DNA of 64,000 nt from Micromonospora costi (GCF_003626655.1 NZ_RBAN01000003.1:558001-622000); one strand, 5' to 3'; counted from the first letter of the stretch, positions 30,469-39,791 are shown. The notes: a model not told the origin generated them from the letters alone. Numbers and translations are program-made.

Positions 30469-30623
30469 GTCCTCCGCTGTCCTGACGTCGGTTGCTCCGG
30501 ACGGCCCACAACGTCTTACACGGGGTGAACTGATCGAGATCAGGTAGCCCGCGCCAGCCGCGGCTCCAGCCCCATCGAAGCGCGGATGGGCATGCCGGAG
30601 TGGACGCTGTGCGCCGATCAGAA

Positions 30624-30653
30624 AGTGTACGCCCGCACACGCGCCGCCGCCAA
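30624..30653 (-). promoter_or_regulatory. Promoter of the infA-rplQ operon
   Basis: TTGGCG (30648-30653) and TACACT (30624-30629) are 18 bases apart on minus. The same TACACT -10 occurs before rpoB. The transcript would start near 30617, leaving a leader of about 150 bases before infA in which I see no gene. Confidence 0.55.
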
Positions 30654-30712
30654 ACCGGCCACCAGGGGATTCCGCGTACGGAGGAAATCCGGCCGGATCC
30701 GGCGCGTCCCCG

Positions 30713-31231
30713 TCAACGACCGCGGTACCGCCGCTCCCGACGTCGGCGCCGGCGCTCGTGCCGCTCGGCGGTCCACCCCGACGGCTCGCCGCCAGCGAGG
30801 CCGGTCACCGTCCGGGCCAGCAGGACCGCGCCCCACGGCCCAGCCACCCAGCCGGGCCAGAAGTAGAGCAGCTCGCCCGCGTACAGGGAGCTGATCGCCC
30901 AGATCCCCACCACGATCGGCACCACCCGGAGGTACGGCAGCCAGGCGTCGGCGAGCCAGCGCCGGGTCGCCGGCCGGGCGGCGGGCCGCCCGACGGTTGC
31001 CGGGGCCGCGGGCGGCGGCACCGTGACCGCCGACGCGGCCGGGGCCGCGGGCGCCGGCAGGTCGGTGAGCAGGGCGTCCAGGTCGGCGTACGTCCGGGCC
31101 GCGTACGCCTGCTGCAACCGCTCGTCGTACTCGTGCAGGTTCAGCCGACCCTCGTCGAGCGCCGCCCGCAACCGGTCCGCGACCGCCTGACGGTCGGCGT
31201 CGGCCGCCCGCATCCCGTCCCGCCCGTCCAT
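30713..31231 (-). CDS. DUF1707 (SHOCT-like) domain membrane protein
   Basis: 172 residues. The N-terminal DUF1707 motif is clear: [53 protein letters not shown] in outline (residues about 7-60; only key parts matter: [22 protein letters not shown]). An Ala/Pro linker follows, then two hydrophobic segments ([19 protein letters not shown] and [16 protein letters not shown]) and a very basic tail [13 protein letters not shown]. These proteins are common in actinomycetes and of unknown role. Start ATG 31231 or ATG 31213 (GGGACGGG upstream); neither is certain. It lies between infA and map but its tail end is near the infA promoter, so it is probably a separate unit. Confidence 0.82.
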   Translation of the reverse strand: MDGRDGMRAADADRQAVADRLRAALDEGRLNLHEYDERLQQAYAARTYADLDALLTDLPAPAAPAASAVTVPPPAAPATVGRPAARPATRRWLADAWLPYLRVVPIVVGIWAISSLYAGELLYFWPGWVAGPWGAVLLARTVTGLAGGEPSGWTAERHERRRRRRERRYRGR

Positions 31232-31304
31232 GACCGCAAGGATGCCACCATCCCACCAGTCCCAGACCCCCCACAGCCCCGCCCCCGCCGCCCCCCTGGC
31301 GTGG

Positions 31305-31362
31305 GTGATCAAGAGCTTTGCGTCATCCCGGGGCCGGATCCTGACGCGAACCTCTTGATCAC
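31305..31362. repeat. Large palindromic element (21-bp arms, two mismatches)
   Basis: Arms 31305-31325 and 31342-31362 (outer part GTGATCAAGAG / CTCTTGATCAC) are inverted around a 16-base loop, with two mismatches. A second GC dyad, GAGCCCGGGGC/GCCCCGGG, follows at about 31369-31390. It lies in the non-coding gap 31232-31429 after map and before the DUF1707 gene. Probably a REP-like dispersed element, different from the one at 25518. Confidence 0.8.
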
Positions 31363-31396
31363 CGGAGCGAGCCCGGGGCGGAGCCCCGGGGAGGGA

Positions 31397-31429
31397 GGGG
31401 TGGGGTGGGGTGGGGTGGGGTGGGGTGGG
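31397..31429 (+). repeat. GGGGT tandem array, potential G-quadruplex
   Basis: Six consecutive runs of four G separated by single T (31397-31425), then GGG, ending at the stop codon of map (31430-31432). The G-rich strand is plus, the template strand for map; the mRNA side is C-rich. Confidence 0.9.
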
Positions 31430-32281
31430 TCAGGGGGTGGGGGTGTCGGCCGGCTGGCGGGCGGTCACCAGGTCGCCGAGGCGGGCGCGACCGCCGTCCT
31501 CAGCGGTGAGCACCCACACGCCGTCCGGGAGCAGCGCCATCGTGTGCTCCACGTGGGCGGCCATCGACCCGTCCCGGGTCACCACCGTCCAGCCGTCGGC
31601 CAGCTCGGCCGTACGCGGGGAACCCATGGTGATCATCGGCTCGATGGCGAGCGCCATGCCGGGAACCAGCCGCGGGCCCTTGCCCGGCCGCCCGTGGTTG
31701 AGCACGTGCGGGTCCTGGTGCATCTCCGTGCCGATCCCGTGCCCGCCGTACCCGTCGACGATGCCGTACCGGCCGCCGCGGCGGACCGCGTCCTCGACGG
31801 CGTGCGAGATGTCGGTGAGCCGTCCCCGGCCGCTGGCCGCCCCGCGCGCCGCCGCGGCGATCCCGGCCCACATGGCGTCCTCCGCCACGGCGGCCATCGT
31901 CAGCAGCGCCGGGTCGACGTCACCCACGCCGACGGTGATCGCCGAGTCGCCGTGCCAGCCGTCGAGCACGGCCCCGCAGTCGATCGAGATCAGGTCGCCG
32001 TCGCGCAGCACCTGGGTGGGCGCCGGGATGGCGTGGACCACCTGCTCGTTGACCGACGAGCAGATCGAGGCCGGGTAGCCGTGGTAGCCCTTGAACGACG
32101 GGACGGCCCCCGCCGCCCGGATCGTCGACTCGGCGATGGCGTCCAGGTCGGCCGTCGTGACCCCGGGCGCCACGGCCTCGCGCATCCGGCGCAGCGCGTC
32201 GGCGACCACCAGACCGGCGGCGCGCATCTTCTCGATCTGCTCAGGGGTCTTCAGCTGGATGTCCAGCTGGGGACGACGCAT
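31430..32281 (-). CDS. map: Type I methionine aminopeptidase
   Basis: Removes the initiator Met from new proteins; 283 residues. Metal ligands are in place: Asp101 (LISIDCG) and Asp112 (WHGDSA), His in GYGGHGIGTEMH, Glu in LAIEPMIT and Glu in HVEHTMAL; a further His lies in VVHAIPAP. ATG 32281. It follows adk after 89 bases that contain a hairpin and an AT-poorer leader. The stop codon sits at the edge of a GGGGT repeat array. Confidence 0.97.
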   Translation of the reverse strand: MRRPQLDIQLKTPEQIEKMRAAGLVVADALRRMREAVAPGVTTADLDAIAESTIRAAGAVPSFKGYHGYPASICSSVNEQVVHAIPAPTQVLRDGDLISIDCGAVLDGWHGDSAITVGVGDVDPALLTMAAVAEDAMWAGIAAAARGAASGRGRLTDISHAVEDAVRRGGRYGIVDGYGGHGIGTEMHQDPHVLNHGRPGKGPRLVPGMALAIEPMITMGSPRTAELADGWTVVTRDGSMAAHVEHTMALLPDGVWVLTAEDGGRARLGDLVTARQPADTPTP

Positions 32282-32305
32282 GAAGCCGTTACCTTTCCTT
32301 ACCGA

Positions 32306-32338
32306 AACAGCGGGGCACGCCGAACGTACCCCGCTGTT
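32306..32338 (-). promoter_or_regulatory. Hairpin in the adk-map gap
   Basis: CCCCGCTGTT/AACAGCGGGG arms (32306-32315 and 32329-32338) with a 13-base loop, 25 bases before the map start; a possible -10 TAGAGT (32342-32347, minus) lies just upstream. It may be an attenuator or leader structure of map. Confidence 0.4.
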
Positions 32339-32370
32339 CGCACTCTATCCGCCGGGAGGCCGGCGCGACC

Positions 32371-33024
32371 TCAGCCGCCGTACGACCGCAGGGCGTCAAT
32401 GGCCCGGACGGTGACGTCCTCCACGGGGCCGGTCGCGTCGATCCCCACGAGCTTGCCCTGGGCGCCGTAGTAGTCCACCAGCGGCGCGGTCTTCTCGGCG
32501 TACTCCCGAAGCCGGGTCGCGATCGTCTCCGGCTTGTCGTCGTCCCGCTGGAACAGCTCGGCGCCGCAGCGGTCGCAGATGCCCTCCCGCGTCGTGGCGT
32601 CGAACTCGACGTGCCAGATCTTGCCGCAGCCCCGGCAGGTACGCCGGCCGGAGAGCCGCCGGATCACCTCGTCGTCGTCGACCACCAGCTCCAGGACGAC
32701 GTCCAGGGCGGTGCCGAGGTCGGCGAGGAGCTTGTCCAGGGCGGCGGCCTGCGGCGTGGTCCGGGGGAACCCGTCGAGCAGGAAGCCTTCGCTGGCGTCG
32801 GGCTCGGCGAGCCGGTCCCGCACCATGTTGATGGTGACCTCGTCGGGCACGAGCTCACCGGCGTCCATGTACCGCTTCGCCTCGACGCCCAGCGGGGTGC
32901 CCTGCGAGACGTTCGACCGGAAGATGTCACCGGTCGAGATCTTCGGCACCGCGAGGTGCGCGGCGATGAACTCGGCCTGCGTGCCCTTACCCGCCCCCGG
33001 CGGGCCAACCAGAACGAGTCTCAT
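32371..33024 (-). CDS. adk: Adenylate kinase
   Basis: Balances ATP, ADP and AMP; 217 residues, long-LID form. P-loop GPPGAGKGT at 7-15, AMP site ISTGDIFR and GFPRTTPQA, and a structural zinc site in the LID formed by Cys130, Cys133, Cys150 and Cys153. The zinc-Cys LID is more typical of Gram-positive enzymes. The ATG at 33024 follows the secY stop directly with no gap, so translation is coupled. Confidence 0.98.
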   Translation of the reverse strand: MRLVLVGPPGAGKGTQAEFIAAHLAVPKISTGDIFRSNVSQGTPLGVEAKRYMDAGELVPDEVTINMVRDRLAEPDASEGFLLDGFPRTTPQAAALDKLLADLGTALDVVLELVVDDDEVIRRLSGRRTCRGCGKIWHVEFDATTREGICDRCGAELFQRDDDKPETIATRLREYAEKTAPLVDYYGAQGKLVGIDATGPVEDVTVRAIDALRSYGG

Positions 33025-34353
33025 CTACCGCAGGAACCCTTCGTAGTTCCGCTGCATCAGTTGGCTCTCGATCTGCTTCACGGTCTCCAGACCGACGCCG
33101 ACCATGATCAGCACAGCGGTGCCGCCGAACGGGAAGTTCTGGTACTGCTGGTTGTCCAGCCAGATGAAGAAGAAGTTCGGCAGGATCGACACGATGCCCA
33201 GGTAGAGCGCGCCCGGCAGGGTGATCCGGCTCAGGATGAAGTCCAGATAGTCCGCCGTCGGCTTGCCCGGCCGGATGCCCGGCACGAACCCGCCGTACTT
33301 CTTCATGTTGTCCGCGACCTCGGTCGGGTTGAACGTGATCGAGACGTAGAAGTACGTGAAGAAGATGATCAGCAGGAAGTAGACCGAGATGTAGATCGGG
33401 CTGTCGGGCGCCACCAGGTTGTTCTGGATCCACGCCTGGGTCTTGCCCGGGTTCGTCTGGTCGAAGAACTGCAGGGCGAGCTGCGGCAGGTAGAGCAGCG
33501 ACGAGCCGAAGATGACCGGGATGACACCCGCCTGGTTGACCTTCAGCGGGATGTAGGTCGAGGTGCCGCCGTACATCCGCCGGCCGATCATCCGCTTGGC
33601 GTACTGCACCGGGATCCGGCGCTGCGCCTGCTCGATGAACGTGACCGCGGTGATGACCACCAGGACCAGGGCGATGACGAGGAAGAACTTCCACCAGCCC
33701 TGGCTGTTCTTGATCGACCAGCCCTCACCGGGGAGGCGGGCGGCGATCGAGGTGAAGATCAGGACGGACATGCCGTTGCCGACGCCGCGGTCGGTGATCA
33801 GCTCGCCGAGCCACATGACCACGCCGGTGCCGGCGGTCATCGTCATCACGAGGATGCCCAGCGTCAGCCAGTCCGGGATGCCGGTGCCCTCGGGGATGAT
33901 CGGGAACTGGTCGCAGCGGTTCTGGAAGAGCTGCCCGGAGCGGGCCAGCGCCACGAACGCCGAGGCCTGGAGGATGCCGAGGCCGAGCGTCAGGTAGCGG
34001 GTGTACTGGGTGATCTTCGCCTGGCCGGCCTGGCCCTCCTTGCGGAGCTGCTCCAGCCGCGGGATCACGACGGTCAGCAGCTGCAGGATGATCGACGCGG
34101 TGATGTAGGGCATGATGCCCAGCGCGAAGACCGAGAGCTGCAGCAGCGCCCCGCCGGAGAACAGGTTGAGCAGGTTCAGCACCCCGGTCGTGTCACCCTG
34201 GAGGGTGTCGAGGCACTTCTGCACGTTGCCGTACGAGACGCCCGGGCTGGGCAGCGTGGCGCCGAGCCGGTAGATCGCGATGATGCCGACTGTGAACAGC
34301 AGCTTCTTGCGCAGGTCAGGCGTACGGAACGCACTGAGAAAGGCGGACAGCAA
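33025..34353 (-). CDS. secY: Protein translocase subunit SecY
   Basis: Ten-helix channel of the Sec export system, 442 residues. TPDLRKKLLFTVGIIAIYRLG begins helix 1; PYITASIILQLLTVVIPRLE, the large loop with GVIPVIFGSSLLYLP and the cytosolic PTADYLDFILSRITLPGALYLG are typical. The start is a TTG at 34353 with AGGAGG 6 bases upstream; no ATG or GTG gives a plausible alternative. A terminator separates it from rplO, so secY-adk-map seems to form its own unit here. Confidence 0.97.
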   Translation of the reverse strand: MLSAFLSAFRTPDLRKKLLFTVGIIAIYRLGATLPSPGVSYGNVQKCLDTLQGDTTGVLNLLNLFSGGALLQLSVFALGIMPYITASIILQLLTVVIPRLEQLRKEGQAGQAKITQYTRYLTLGLGILQASAFVALARSGQLFQNRCDQFPIIPEGTGIPDWLTLGILVMTMTAGTGVVMWLGELITDRGVGNGMSVLIFTSIAARLPGEGWSIKNSQGWWKFFLVIALVLVVITAVTFIEQAQRRIPVQYAKRMIGRRMYGGTSTYIPLKVNQAGVIPVIFGSSLLYLPQLALQFFDQTNPGKTQAWIQNNLVAPDSPIYISVYFLLIIFFTYFYVSITFNPTEVADNMKKYGGFVPGIRPGKPTADYLDFILSRITLPGALYLGIVSILPNFFFIWLDNQQYQNFPFGGTAVLIMVGVGLETVKQIESQLMQRNYEGFLR

Positions 34354-34445
34354 CTTCTTCCTCCTGCGCGAGGCGGGCCGCCGGTTGTCCCTGGCGGATC
34401 GGGGTGGGTGCCGGGCGAGCGCCCGATATCCATGGCTGGGAAGGG

Positions 34446-34451
34446 ACTCTA
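34446..34451 (-). promoter_or_regulatory. Possible -10 box upstream of secY
   Basis: TAGAGT on minus within the 233-base rplO-secY gap, about 93 bases before the TTG start; no good -35 was found. Position downstream of the rplO terminator makes a promoter here likely, but the box itself is uncertain. Confidence 0.35.
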
Positions 34452-34534
34452 ACAGCCCAATCCCTGTCCGGGCAGATGTCCCCGGCTACATAAACCGCTT
34501 CCGATGTTACTTGGCGCACATGTCCCAGGTAGAC

Positions 34535-34574
34535 ACGGCGCCCGTCCAGTTGGTCACAACTGGACGGGCGCCGT
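34535..34574 (-). terminator. Terminator of the spc operon after rplO
   Basis: An 18-bp perfect stem (34535-34552 with 34557-34574, outer bases ACGGCGCCCG) and a GTCA loop, 12 bases after the rplO stop. One of the strongest hairpins in the window. Confidence 0.85.
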
Positions 34575-34586
34575 GGCTCGAACGCC

Positions 34587-35030
34587 TTACAGCTCGGTGA
34601 CCGAGCCGCCGGCGGCGGTGATCTTCTCCTTGGCCGACGCGCTGAACGCGTGCGCCGACACCTGGAGGTTCACCCCACCGAGTTCCCCGGTACCGAGGAC
34701 CTTCACCGGCTGGCCCTTGCGGACCGCGCCCGCGTCGACCAGCTCCTGCGGGCCGACCTGACCGCCGTTCGGGAACAGCTCGGCGAGCCGGTCCAGGTTG
34801 ACCACCTGGAACGTCACCTTGAACTTGTTCTTGAAGCCCTTCAGCTTCGGCAGGCGCATGTGGATGGGCATCTGCCCACCCTCGAACGCCGCCGAGATGT
34901 TCTTCCGGGCCTTCGAACCCTTGGTACCGCGGCCGGCGGTCTTGCCCTTGGAGCCCTCACCGCGACCCACGCGGGTCTTGGCGGTCTTGGCCCCCGGCGC
35001 CGGGCGCAGGTGGTGGACCTTGATCGTCAT
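34587..35030 (-). CDS. rplO: 50S ribosomal protein L15
   Basis: Late-assembly large-subunit protein, 147 residues: [21 protein letters not shown], the Gly-rich [12 protein letters not shown] arm and the C-terminal [14 protein letters not shown] domain. The ATG at 35030 overlaps the rpmD stop by one base (TAATG). Last ribosomal gene before the terminator. Confidence 0.98.
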   Translation of the reverse strand: MTIKVHHLRPAPGAKTAKTRVGRGEGSKGKTAGRGTKGSKARKNISAAFEGGQMPIHMRLPKLKGFKNKFKVTFQVVNLDRLAELFPNGGQVGPQELVDAGAVRKGQPVKVLGTGELGGVNLQVSAHAFSASAKEKITAAGGSVTEL

Positions 35031-35212
35031 TACTCGACCTCCTCGACCTTCACGAGGTGGCTCACAGTGAAGATCATGCCCCGGATCTCGGGCCGGTCCT
35101 CCTTGACCACCACGTCGTTGATCCGCTTGAGACCGAGCGACCGCAGCGAGTCACGCTGGTTCTGCTTGGTACCGATCTCGGACCGGACCTGGGTGACCTT
35201 CAGGCGTGCCAT
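35030..35212 (-). CDS. rpmD: 50S ribosomal protein L30
   Basis: 60-residue large-subunit protein, [20 protein letters not shown] ... HLVKVEEVE. The ATG at 35212 overlaps the rpsE stop (ATGA). The [19 protein letters not shown] motif is diagnostic. An open frame extends upstream but lies inside rpsE. Confidence 0.97.
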   Translation of the reverse strand: MARLKVTQVRSEIGTKQNQRDSLRSLGLKRINDVVVKEDRPEIRGMIFTVSHLVKVEEVE

Positions 35213-35826
35213 CAGGACGCCACCCCCGCCCGCGACGCCAGCATGGCGGCCGGCGCGACGTCCTCCACCGGCAGACCACGCCGGGCGGCCACGGCCTCCG
35301 GCGACTCCAGCGCCTTCAGCGCCGCGACGGTGGCGTGCACGATGTTGATCGGGTTCGACGAGCCGAGGCTCTTGGAGAGCACGTCGTGGATGCCCGCGCA
35401 CTCCAGCACGGCACGCACCGGCCCACCGGCGATGACACCCGTACCGGCCGAGGCCGGCTTGAGCAGCACCACGCCGGCGGCGTCCTCGCCCTGCACCGGG
35501 TGCGGGATCGACTGGCCGATCCGCGGCACCTTGAAGAAGTGCTTCTTGGCCTCCTCGACGCCCTTGGCGATCGCCGCGGGCACCTCCTTGGCCTTTCCGT
35601 AGCCCACGCCGACCGTGCCGTCGCCGTCGCCCACGATCACCAGGGCGGTGAAGCTGAAGCGACGACCACCCTTCACGACCTTGGCGACGCGGTTGATCGC
35701 GACGACCCGCTCAAGGTGCGGGGTCTTCTCGACGGGCGCGTTTCCGCGGCCGCCCTCACGGCGGTTGTCGCGGCGACCACCCTCGTTGCCACCGGACCCG
35801 CCGCCACGGCGCTGTTGACCTGGCAT
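35212..35826 (-). CDS. rpsE: 30S ribosomal protein S5
   Basis: Decoding-fidelity protein of the small subunit, 204 residues. A Gly/Arg-rich, probably disordered N-terminal arm of about 32 residues precedes [21 protein letters not shown]. The loop VVKGGRRF where spectinomycin-resistance changes arise is wild type. [15 protein letters not shown] marks the C-terminal domain. ATG 35826. Confidence 0.98.
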   Translation of the reverse strand: MPGQQRRGGGSGGNEGGRRDNRREGGRGNAPVEKTPHLERVVAINRVAKVVKGGRRFSFTALVIVGDGDGTVGVGYGKAKEVPAAIAKGVEEAKKHFFKVPRIGQSIPHPVQGEDAAGVVLLKPASAGTGVIAGGPVRAVLECAGIHDVLSKSLGSSNPINIVHATVAALKALESPEAVAARRGLPVEDVAPAAMLASRAGVAS

Positions 35827-35859
35827 CAGCAGCCTTCCTTCTCTCTCGTGACGGGGTTA

Positions 35860-36249
35860 CTAGAACTCGAGCCCGGCTTCGCGGGCGGCGTCGGCAAGCG
35901 CGGCGACACGCCCCGCGTACCGGTTGCCACCGCGGTCGAAGACGACCCTGGAAACGCCGGCGGCCTTCGCCCGCTCGGCGAGCAGGGTGCCCACCTTGCC
36001 GGCCAGGGCGCTCTTGTCGCCCTCGGTTCCGCGCAGCGAGGCGTCCATGGTCGACGCCGACGCCAGGGTGTGGCCCTTGGTGTCGTCGACGATCTGGGCG
36101 ACGATGTGCCGCAGCGAACGGGTGACGACCAGGCGCGGACGCTCCGACGTGCCACTGACGTTCTTGCGGACCCGGAAGTGCCGGCGCGCACGCCCGACGG
36201 CGCGCTTGGCGGCGACGCCGCGGCGGCGCTTGAGCAGCGTGGCGCTCAC
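35860..36249 (-). CDS. rplR: 50S ribosomal protein L18
   Basis: 5S rRNA-binding protein of 129 residues; [19 protein letters not shown] and [19 protein letters not shown] are diagnostic. The GTG at 36249 overlaps the rplF stop (GTGA). Confidence 0.98.
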   Translation of the reverse strand: MSATLLKRRRGVAAKRAVGRARRHFRVRKNVSGTSERPRLVVTRSLRHIVAQIVDDTKGHTLASASTMDASLRGTEGDKSALAGKVGTLLAERAKAAGVSRVVFDRGGNRYAGRVAALADAAREAGLEF

Positions 36250-36788
36250 TTCTTACCTGCCTTTCCGGCCTTGCGACGAATGACCTCGCCCTGGTACTTG
36301 ATGCCCTTGCCCTTGTACGGCTCCGGCGGGCGGATCTTCCGGATGTTCGCGGCGATCTCACCGACCTGCTGCTTGTCGATGCCGGCCACGTGGAACAGCG
36401 TCGGCCGCTCCACCGTGAAGGTGATGCCCTCCGGCGCGGCCACGGTCACCGGGTGCGAGAACCCGAGGGCGAACTCGAGGTCCTTGCCCTTGGCGGTCAC
36501 GCGGTAACCCGTGCCGGCGATCTCCAGGCTCTTGCGGTAGCCCTCGGTGACGCCGACGATCATGTTGGCGACCAGGGTCCGGCTGAGGCCGTGCAGTTCC
36601 TTGGCCTTGCGCTCGTCGTTGGGCCGGTTGACGGTCAGCTGACCGTCCTCCGCCCGCTCGATCGTGATCGGCTCGGCCAGGGTGTGCGACAGCTCGCCCT
36701 TCGGGCCCTTGACCTTGACGGTCTGCCCGTCGATCGTGATGTCGACGCCGGCTGGTACCGGGATCGACTTACGTCCAATACGCGACAT
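36246..36788 (-). CDS. rplF: 50S ribosomal protein L6
   Basis: Protein at the base of the L7/L12 stalk, 180 residues from ATG 36788 ([14 protein letters not shown]). Two L6 repeats are visible, the second ending [20 protein letters not shown] with the conserved PEPYKGKG. An in-frame start 16 codons upstream is rejected because it lies in rpsH-proximal spacer without a ribosome site. Confidence 0.98.
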   Translation of the reverse strand: MSRIGRKSIPVPAGVDITIDGQTVKVKGPKGELSHTLAEPITIERAEDGQLTVNRPNDERKAKELHGLSRTLVANMIVGVTEGYRKSLEIAGTGYRVTAKGKDLEFALGFSHPVTVAAPEGITFTVERPTLFHVAGIDKQQVGEIAANIRKIRPPEPYKGKGIKYQGEVIRRKAGKAGKK

Positions 36789-36804
36789 TTCTACCTGTCT
36801 CCCG

Positions 36805-37212
36805 TTACCAGACGAAGGCGAGGACTTCCCCGCCAACGCTCCGCTTGCGGGCCTGCCGGTCGGTGAGCAGCCCCTGGGACGTCGAAATGATCGCCACGCC
36901 CAGCCCGCCGAGCACCCGCGGGAGCCCGTCCGACTTGGCGTACACCCGCAGGCCGGGCTTGGACACGCGCTTGATGCCGGCCAGGCTCCGCTCCCGGTTC
37001 TGGCCGTACTTCAGCTCGACGACCAGTCGCTTGCCGACGGCGCCCTCCTCGGGCTCCTCGACCGACCAGGAGGAGATGTAGCCCTCGGTCTTCAGGACCT
37101 CGGCGATGTTCGCCTTGATCTTGGAGTAGGGCATCTGCACCCGGTCGTGGTACGCCTGGTTGGCGTTACGCAGACGCGTGAGCATGTCTGCGATCGGGTC
37201 GGTCATCGTCAT
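36805..37212 (-). CDS. rpsH: 30S ribosomal protein S8
   Basis: 16S rRNA-binding assembly protein, 135 residues, [18 protein letters not shown] ... GGEVLAFVW. The C-terminal [14 protein letters not shown] region binds helix 21. ATG 37212 is chosen over ATG 37206 and TTG 37224 on family length; GAAAGG is about 13 bases upstream. In other bacteria S8 represses the spc operon. Confidence 0.97.
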   Translation of the reverse strand: MTMTDPIADMLTRLRNANQAYHDRVQMPYSKIKANIAEVLKTEGYISSWSVEEPEEGAVGKRLVVELKYGQNRERSLAGIKRVSKPGLRVYAKSDGLPRVLGGLGVAIISTSQGLLTDRQARKRSVGGEVLAFVW

Positions 37213-37308
37213 GGATTTCGTCAACCTTTCTCGCCGGGGTTCCCGCGGGTGACCCGCAGGCCTACGGCGAAGAGACAGTGCAGCTGACGCGCGGTGCGCG
37301 CCGGGCTA

Positions 37309-37494
37309 TTACCAGGAAGCCTTGGACACGCCGGGCAGCTCACCGCGGTGGGCCATCTCCCGGATGCACACCCGGCAGAGACCGAACTTGCGGTAGACCG
37401 CCTTCGGACGCCCGCACCGCTGGCAGCGGGTGTACGCGCGAACCGAGAACTTCGGCTTCGCGGCCGCCTTCAGGATCAGCGCCTTCTTGGCCAT
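37309..37494 (-). CDS. rpsN: 30S ribosomal protein S14, zinc type
   Basis: 61 residues, with the zinc ribbon Cys24, Cys27, Cys40 and Cys43 ([20 protein letters not shown]). This is the short zinc-dependent form; a zinc-free long paralogue, common in actinomycetes, is not in this window. Starts one base after the rplE stop. Confidence 0.98.
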   Translation of the reverse strand: MAKKALILKAAAKPKFSVRAYTRCQRCGRPKAVYRKFGLCRVCIREMAHRGELPGVSKASW

Positions 37495-37495
37495 C

Positions 37496-38065
37496 TCAGT
37501 TCTCCTTGAACGGGAAGCCCAGGAGCTTGAGCAGTTCCCGGCCCTCGTCGTCGGTCGTGGCGGTGGTTACCACCGTGATGTCCATGCCCCGCTGGCGATC
37601 GATCTTGTCCTGGTCGATCTCCTGGAACACCGACTGCTCGGTCAGGCCGAACGTGTAGTTGCCGTGCCCGTCGAGCTTGCGCCCGTCCAGACCGCGGAAG
37701 TCACGGATACGCGGCAGCGCGATGGACAGCAGCCGGTCCAGGAACTCCCACATCCGGTCGCCGCGCAGGGTCACCTTCGCGCCGATCGGCATGCCCTCGC
37801 GGAGCTTGAACTGCGCGATGGACTTGGTCGCCCGCCGCACCTGCGGCTTCTGGCCGGTGATGGTGGCCAGGTCGCGGACGGCGCCGTCGATCAGCTTGGC
37901 GTCGCGGGCGGCCTCGCCCACACCCATGTTGACGACGATCTTGACCAGCCGCGGCACCTGCATCGGGTTGCCGTAGTTGTACTGCTCGCGCAGCTTCGCC
38001 ACGATCTCGTTGCGGTACCGCTCCTTGAGGCGCGGCAGGGTCTTGGTTTCGGTAGCCGTGGTCAT
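37496..38065 (-). CDS. rplE: 50S ribosomal protein L5
   Basis: 5S rRNA protein of the central protuberance, 189 residues. [21 protein letters not shown] and [20 protein letters not shown] are diagnostic; [20 protein letters not shown] closes the domain. ATG at 38065 overlaps the rplX stop by one base. Confidence 0.98.
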   Translation of the reverse strand: MTTATETKTLPRLKERYRNEIVAKLREQYNYGNPMQVPRLVKIVVNMGVGEAARDAKLIDGAVRDLATITGQKPQVRRATKSIAQFKLREGMPIGAKVTLRGDRMWEFLDRLLSIALPRIRDFRGLDGRKLDGHGNYTFGLTEQSVFQEIDQDKIDRQRGMDITVVTTATTDDEGRELLKLLGFPFKEN

Positions 38066-38385
38066 CAGAGGTCCTTACCGGTGCTACGCGCGATGCGGAC
38101 CTTCTGGCCGTTGTCGTCGACCCGGTAGCCGACGCGAGTCGGCTTGCCGTCGGAGTCCAGGACCATCACGTTCGAGACGTGGATCGGGGCCTCCTGGGTG
38201 ACGATGCCACCGGTCTTGGCGCCACGCTGGGTGGTGCTGATGCGGGTGTGCTTCTTGACCCGGTTCACGCCCTCGACCAGGACCTTGTCCTGCCGCGGGT
38301 AGGCCGCGATGACCTTGCCCTTGGCACCCTTGTCCTTGCCGGCGATGACGACGACCGTGTCGCCCTTCTTGACCTTCACGGTCAC
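38065..38385 (-). CDS. rplX: 50S ribosomal protein L24
   Basis: Assembly-initiating large-subunit protein, 106 residues, with the KOW motif [20 protein letters not shown] at the N-terminus. GTG 38385 overlaps the rplN stop by four bases. Confidence 0.98.
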   Translation of the reverse strand: MTVKVKKGDTVVVIAGKDKGAKGKVIAAYPRQDKVLVEGVNRVKKHTRISTTQRGAKTGGIVTQEAPIHVSNVMVLDSDGKPTRVGYRVDDNGQKVRIARSTGKDL

Positions 38386-38750
38386 AACACCTCCGGCGCG
38401 AGAGAAATGATCTTCATGAACCGCTTGTCCCGCAGCTCACGACCGACCGGGCCGAAGATACGGGTGCCGCGCGGGTCACCGCCGTCCTTGATGATGACGG
38501 CGGCGTTCTCGTCGAAGCGGATGTACGACCCGTCCGGGCGCCGCTTCTCCTTGGCGGTGCGAACGACGACGGCCTTGACGACGTCGCCCTTCTTCACACC
38601 GGCACCCGGGATCGCGTCCTTGACGGTGGCCACGATGACGTCGCCGATGCTCGCGTAGCGCCGACCGGAGCCACCGAGAACCCGGATGCACAGGATCTCC
38701 CGAGCACCCGTGTTGTCGGCGACGCGCAGTCGCGACTCCTGCTGAATCAC
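38382..38750 (-). CDS. rplN: 50S ribosomal protein L14
   Basis: 122 residues, [20 protein letters not shown] ... [12 protein letters not shown], the standard full length. GTG start at 38750. First gene of the spc block; two hairpins (38775-38833) separate it from rpsQ. Confidence 0.98.
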   Translation of the reverse strand: MIQQESRLRVADNTGAREILCIRVLGGSGRRYASIGDVIVATVKDAIPGAGVKKGDVVKAVVVRTAKEKRRPDGSYIRFDENAAVIIKDGGDPRGTRIFGPVGRELRDKRFMKIISLAPEVL

Positions 38751-38774
38751 GTCTATCTCCTATGTCTGCCGGTT

Positions 38775-38833
38775 CTCCGGCCGCCGTAGCGGCCGGAGCC
38801 TGGCGGAACCCGCGCCCGGCGCGACGCCGGGCG
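38775..38833 (-). terminator. Two consecutive hairpins at the S10/spc operon boundary
   Basis: CTCCGGCCGC/GCGGCCGGAG (38775-38784, 38789-38798) and CGCCCGGC/GCCGGGCG (38813-38820, 38826-38833). They fill the 98-base gap between rpsQ and rplN, which is exactly where S10 and spc operons are split in enterobacteria. Probably partial termination or processing. Confidence 0.55.
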
Positions 38834-38848
38834 AGCTCGAAGCCTTCG

Positions 38849-39130
38849 CTACTTGGCCTTTTCCAGGATCTCCACGAGCCGCCAACGCTTGGTGGCGGAC
38901 AGCGGCCGGGTCTCCATGATCAGAACCCGGTCGCCGATCCCGGCGCTGTTCTGCTCGTCGTGCACCTTGAGCTTGCTGGTCCGGCGCATGATCTTGCCGT
39001 ACAGCGCGTGCTTGACCCGGTCCTCGACCTCGACGACGACGGTCTTGTCCATCTTGTCGCTGACCACCAGGCCCTCGCGGACCTTGCGGCGGCCGCGCGT
39101 GGCGGCGGTGGTGGTGGTGTTCTCGCTCAT
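38849..39130 (-). CDS. rpsQ: 30S ribosomal protein S17
   Basis: OB-fold 16S rRNA binder, 93 residues; a Thr-rich start [15 protein letters not shown] precedes [38 protein letters not shown] is diagnostic. ATG 39130 overlaps the rpmC stop (ATGA). Confidence 0.98.
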   Translation of the reverse strand: MSENTTTTAATRGRRKVREGLVVSDKMDKTVVVEVEDRVKHALYGKIMRRTSKLKVHDEQNSAGIGDRVLIMETRPLSATKRWRLVEILEKAK

Positions 39131-39363
39131 CCTGCAGTCACCTCAGTCGGCGCGGCCGAGAGCCCCAGCTCGCGCTCGCGCATGATCGTGTAGATCCGGG
39201 CGATCTCCCGACGGATGACCTGCAGCCGCCGGTTGTTGTCCAGCTGCCCGGTTGCGGCCTGCACGCGGAGGTTGAACAGCTCCGCCTTGGCCTCACGCAG
39301 CCTCGTGACCAGCTCCTCCTCGGAGAGCTCACGCAGCTCGGAGGCCTTAACGCCCGCTGCCAT
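39127..39363 (-). CDS. rpmC: 50S ribosomal protein L29
   Basis: Small helical protein at the tunnel exit, 78 residues; [21 protein letters not shown] and [15 protein letters not shown] are diagnostic. ATG 39363 overlaps the rplP stop (ATGA). Confidence 0.98.
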   Translation of the reverse strand: MAAGVKASELRELSEEELVTRLREAKAELFNLRVQAATGQLDNNRRLQVIRREIARIYTIMRERELGLSAAPTEVTAG

Positions 39364-39788
39364 CAGGACTCACCCACTTCGCGCGTCACAATGCGGCACT
39401 TCATCGGGAGCTTGTGGATCGCGCGACGCATCGCCTCTCGCGCGATCTGCTCGTTGGGGAAGGACATCTCGAAGAGCACCCGCCCCGGCTTGACGTTCGC
39501 GACCCACCACTCGGGCGAGCCCTTACCGGAACCCATCCGGGTTTCCGCCGGCTTCTTGGTGAGGGCCTGGTCCGGGAAGATCGTGATCCAGACCTTGCCA
39601 CCACGCTTGATGTGACGGGTCATCGCGATACGCGCCGACTCGATCTGCCGGTTGGTCACGTACGCCGGCTCGAGAGCCTGGATCCCGAACTCACCGAACA
39701 CCACCCGGTTGCCGCCCTTGGACGCGCCGCTGCGGTCCGGGTGGTGCGGCTTGCGGAAGCCCTTCGGGGGCTTGCGCGGCATCAGCAT
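39363..39788 (-). CDS. rplP: 50S ribosomal protein L16
   Basis: A-site tRNA-contacting protein, 141 residues. [36 protein letters not shown] and [17 protein letters not shown] are diagnostic. ATG 39788 (MLMPRK); ATG 39782 is possible. Three bases follow the rpsC stop. Confidence 0.98.
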
Positions 39789-39791
39789 CTG

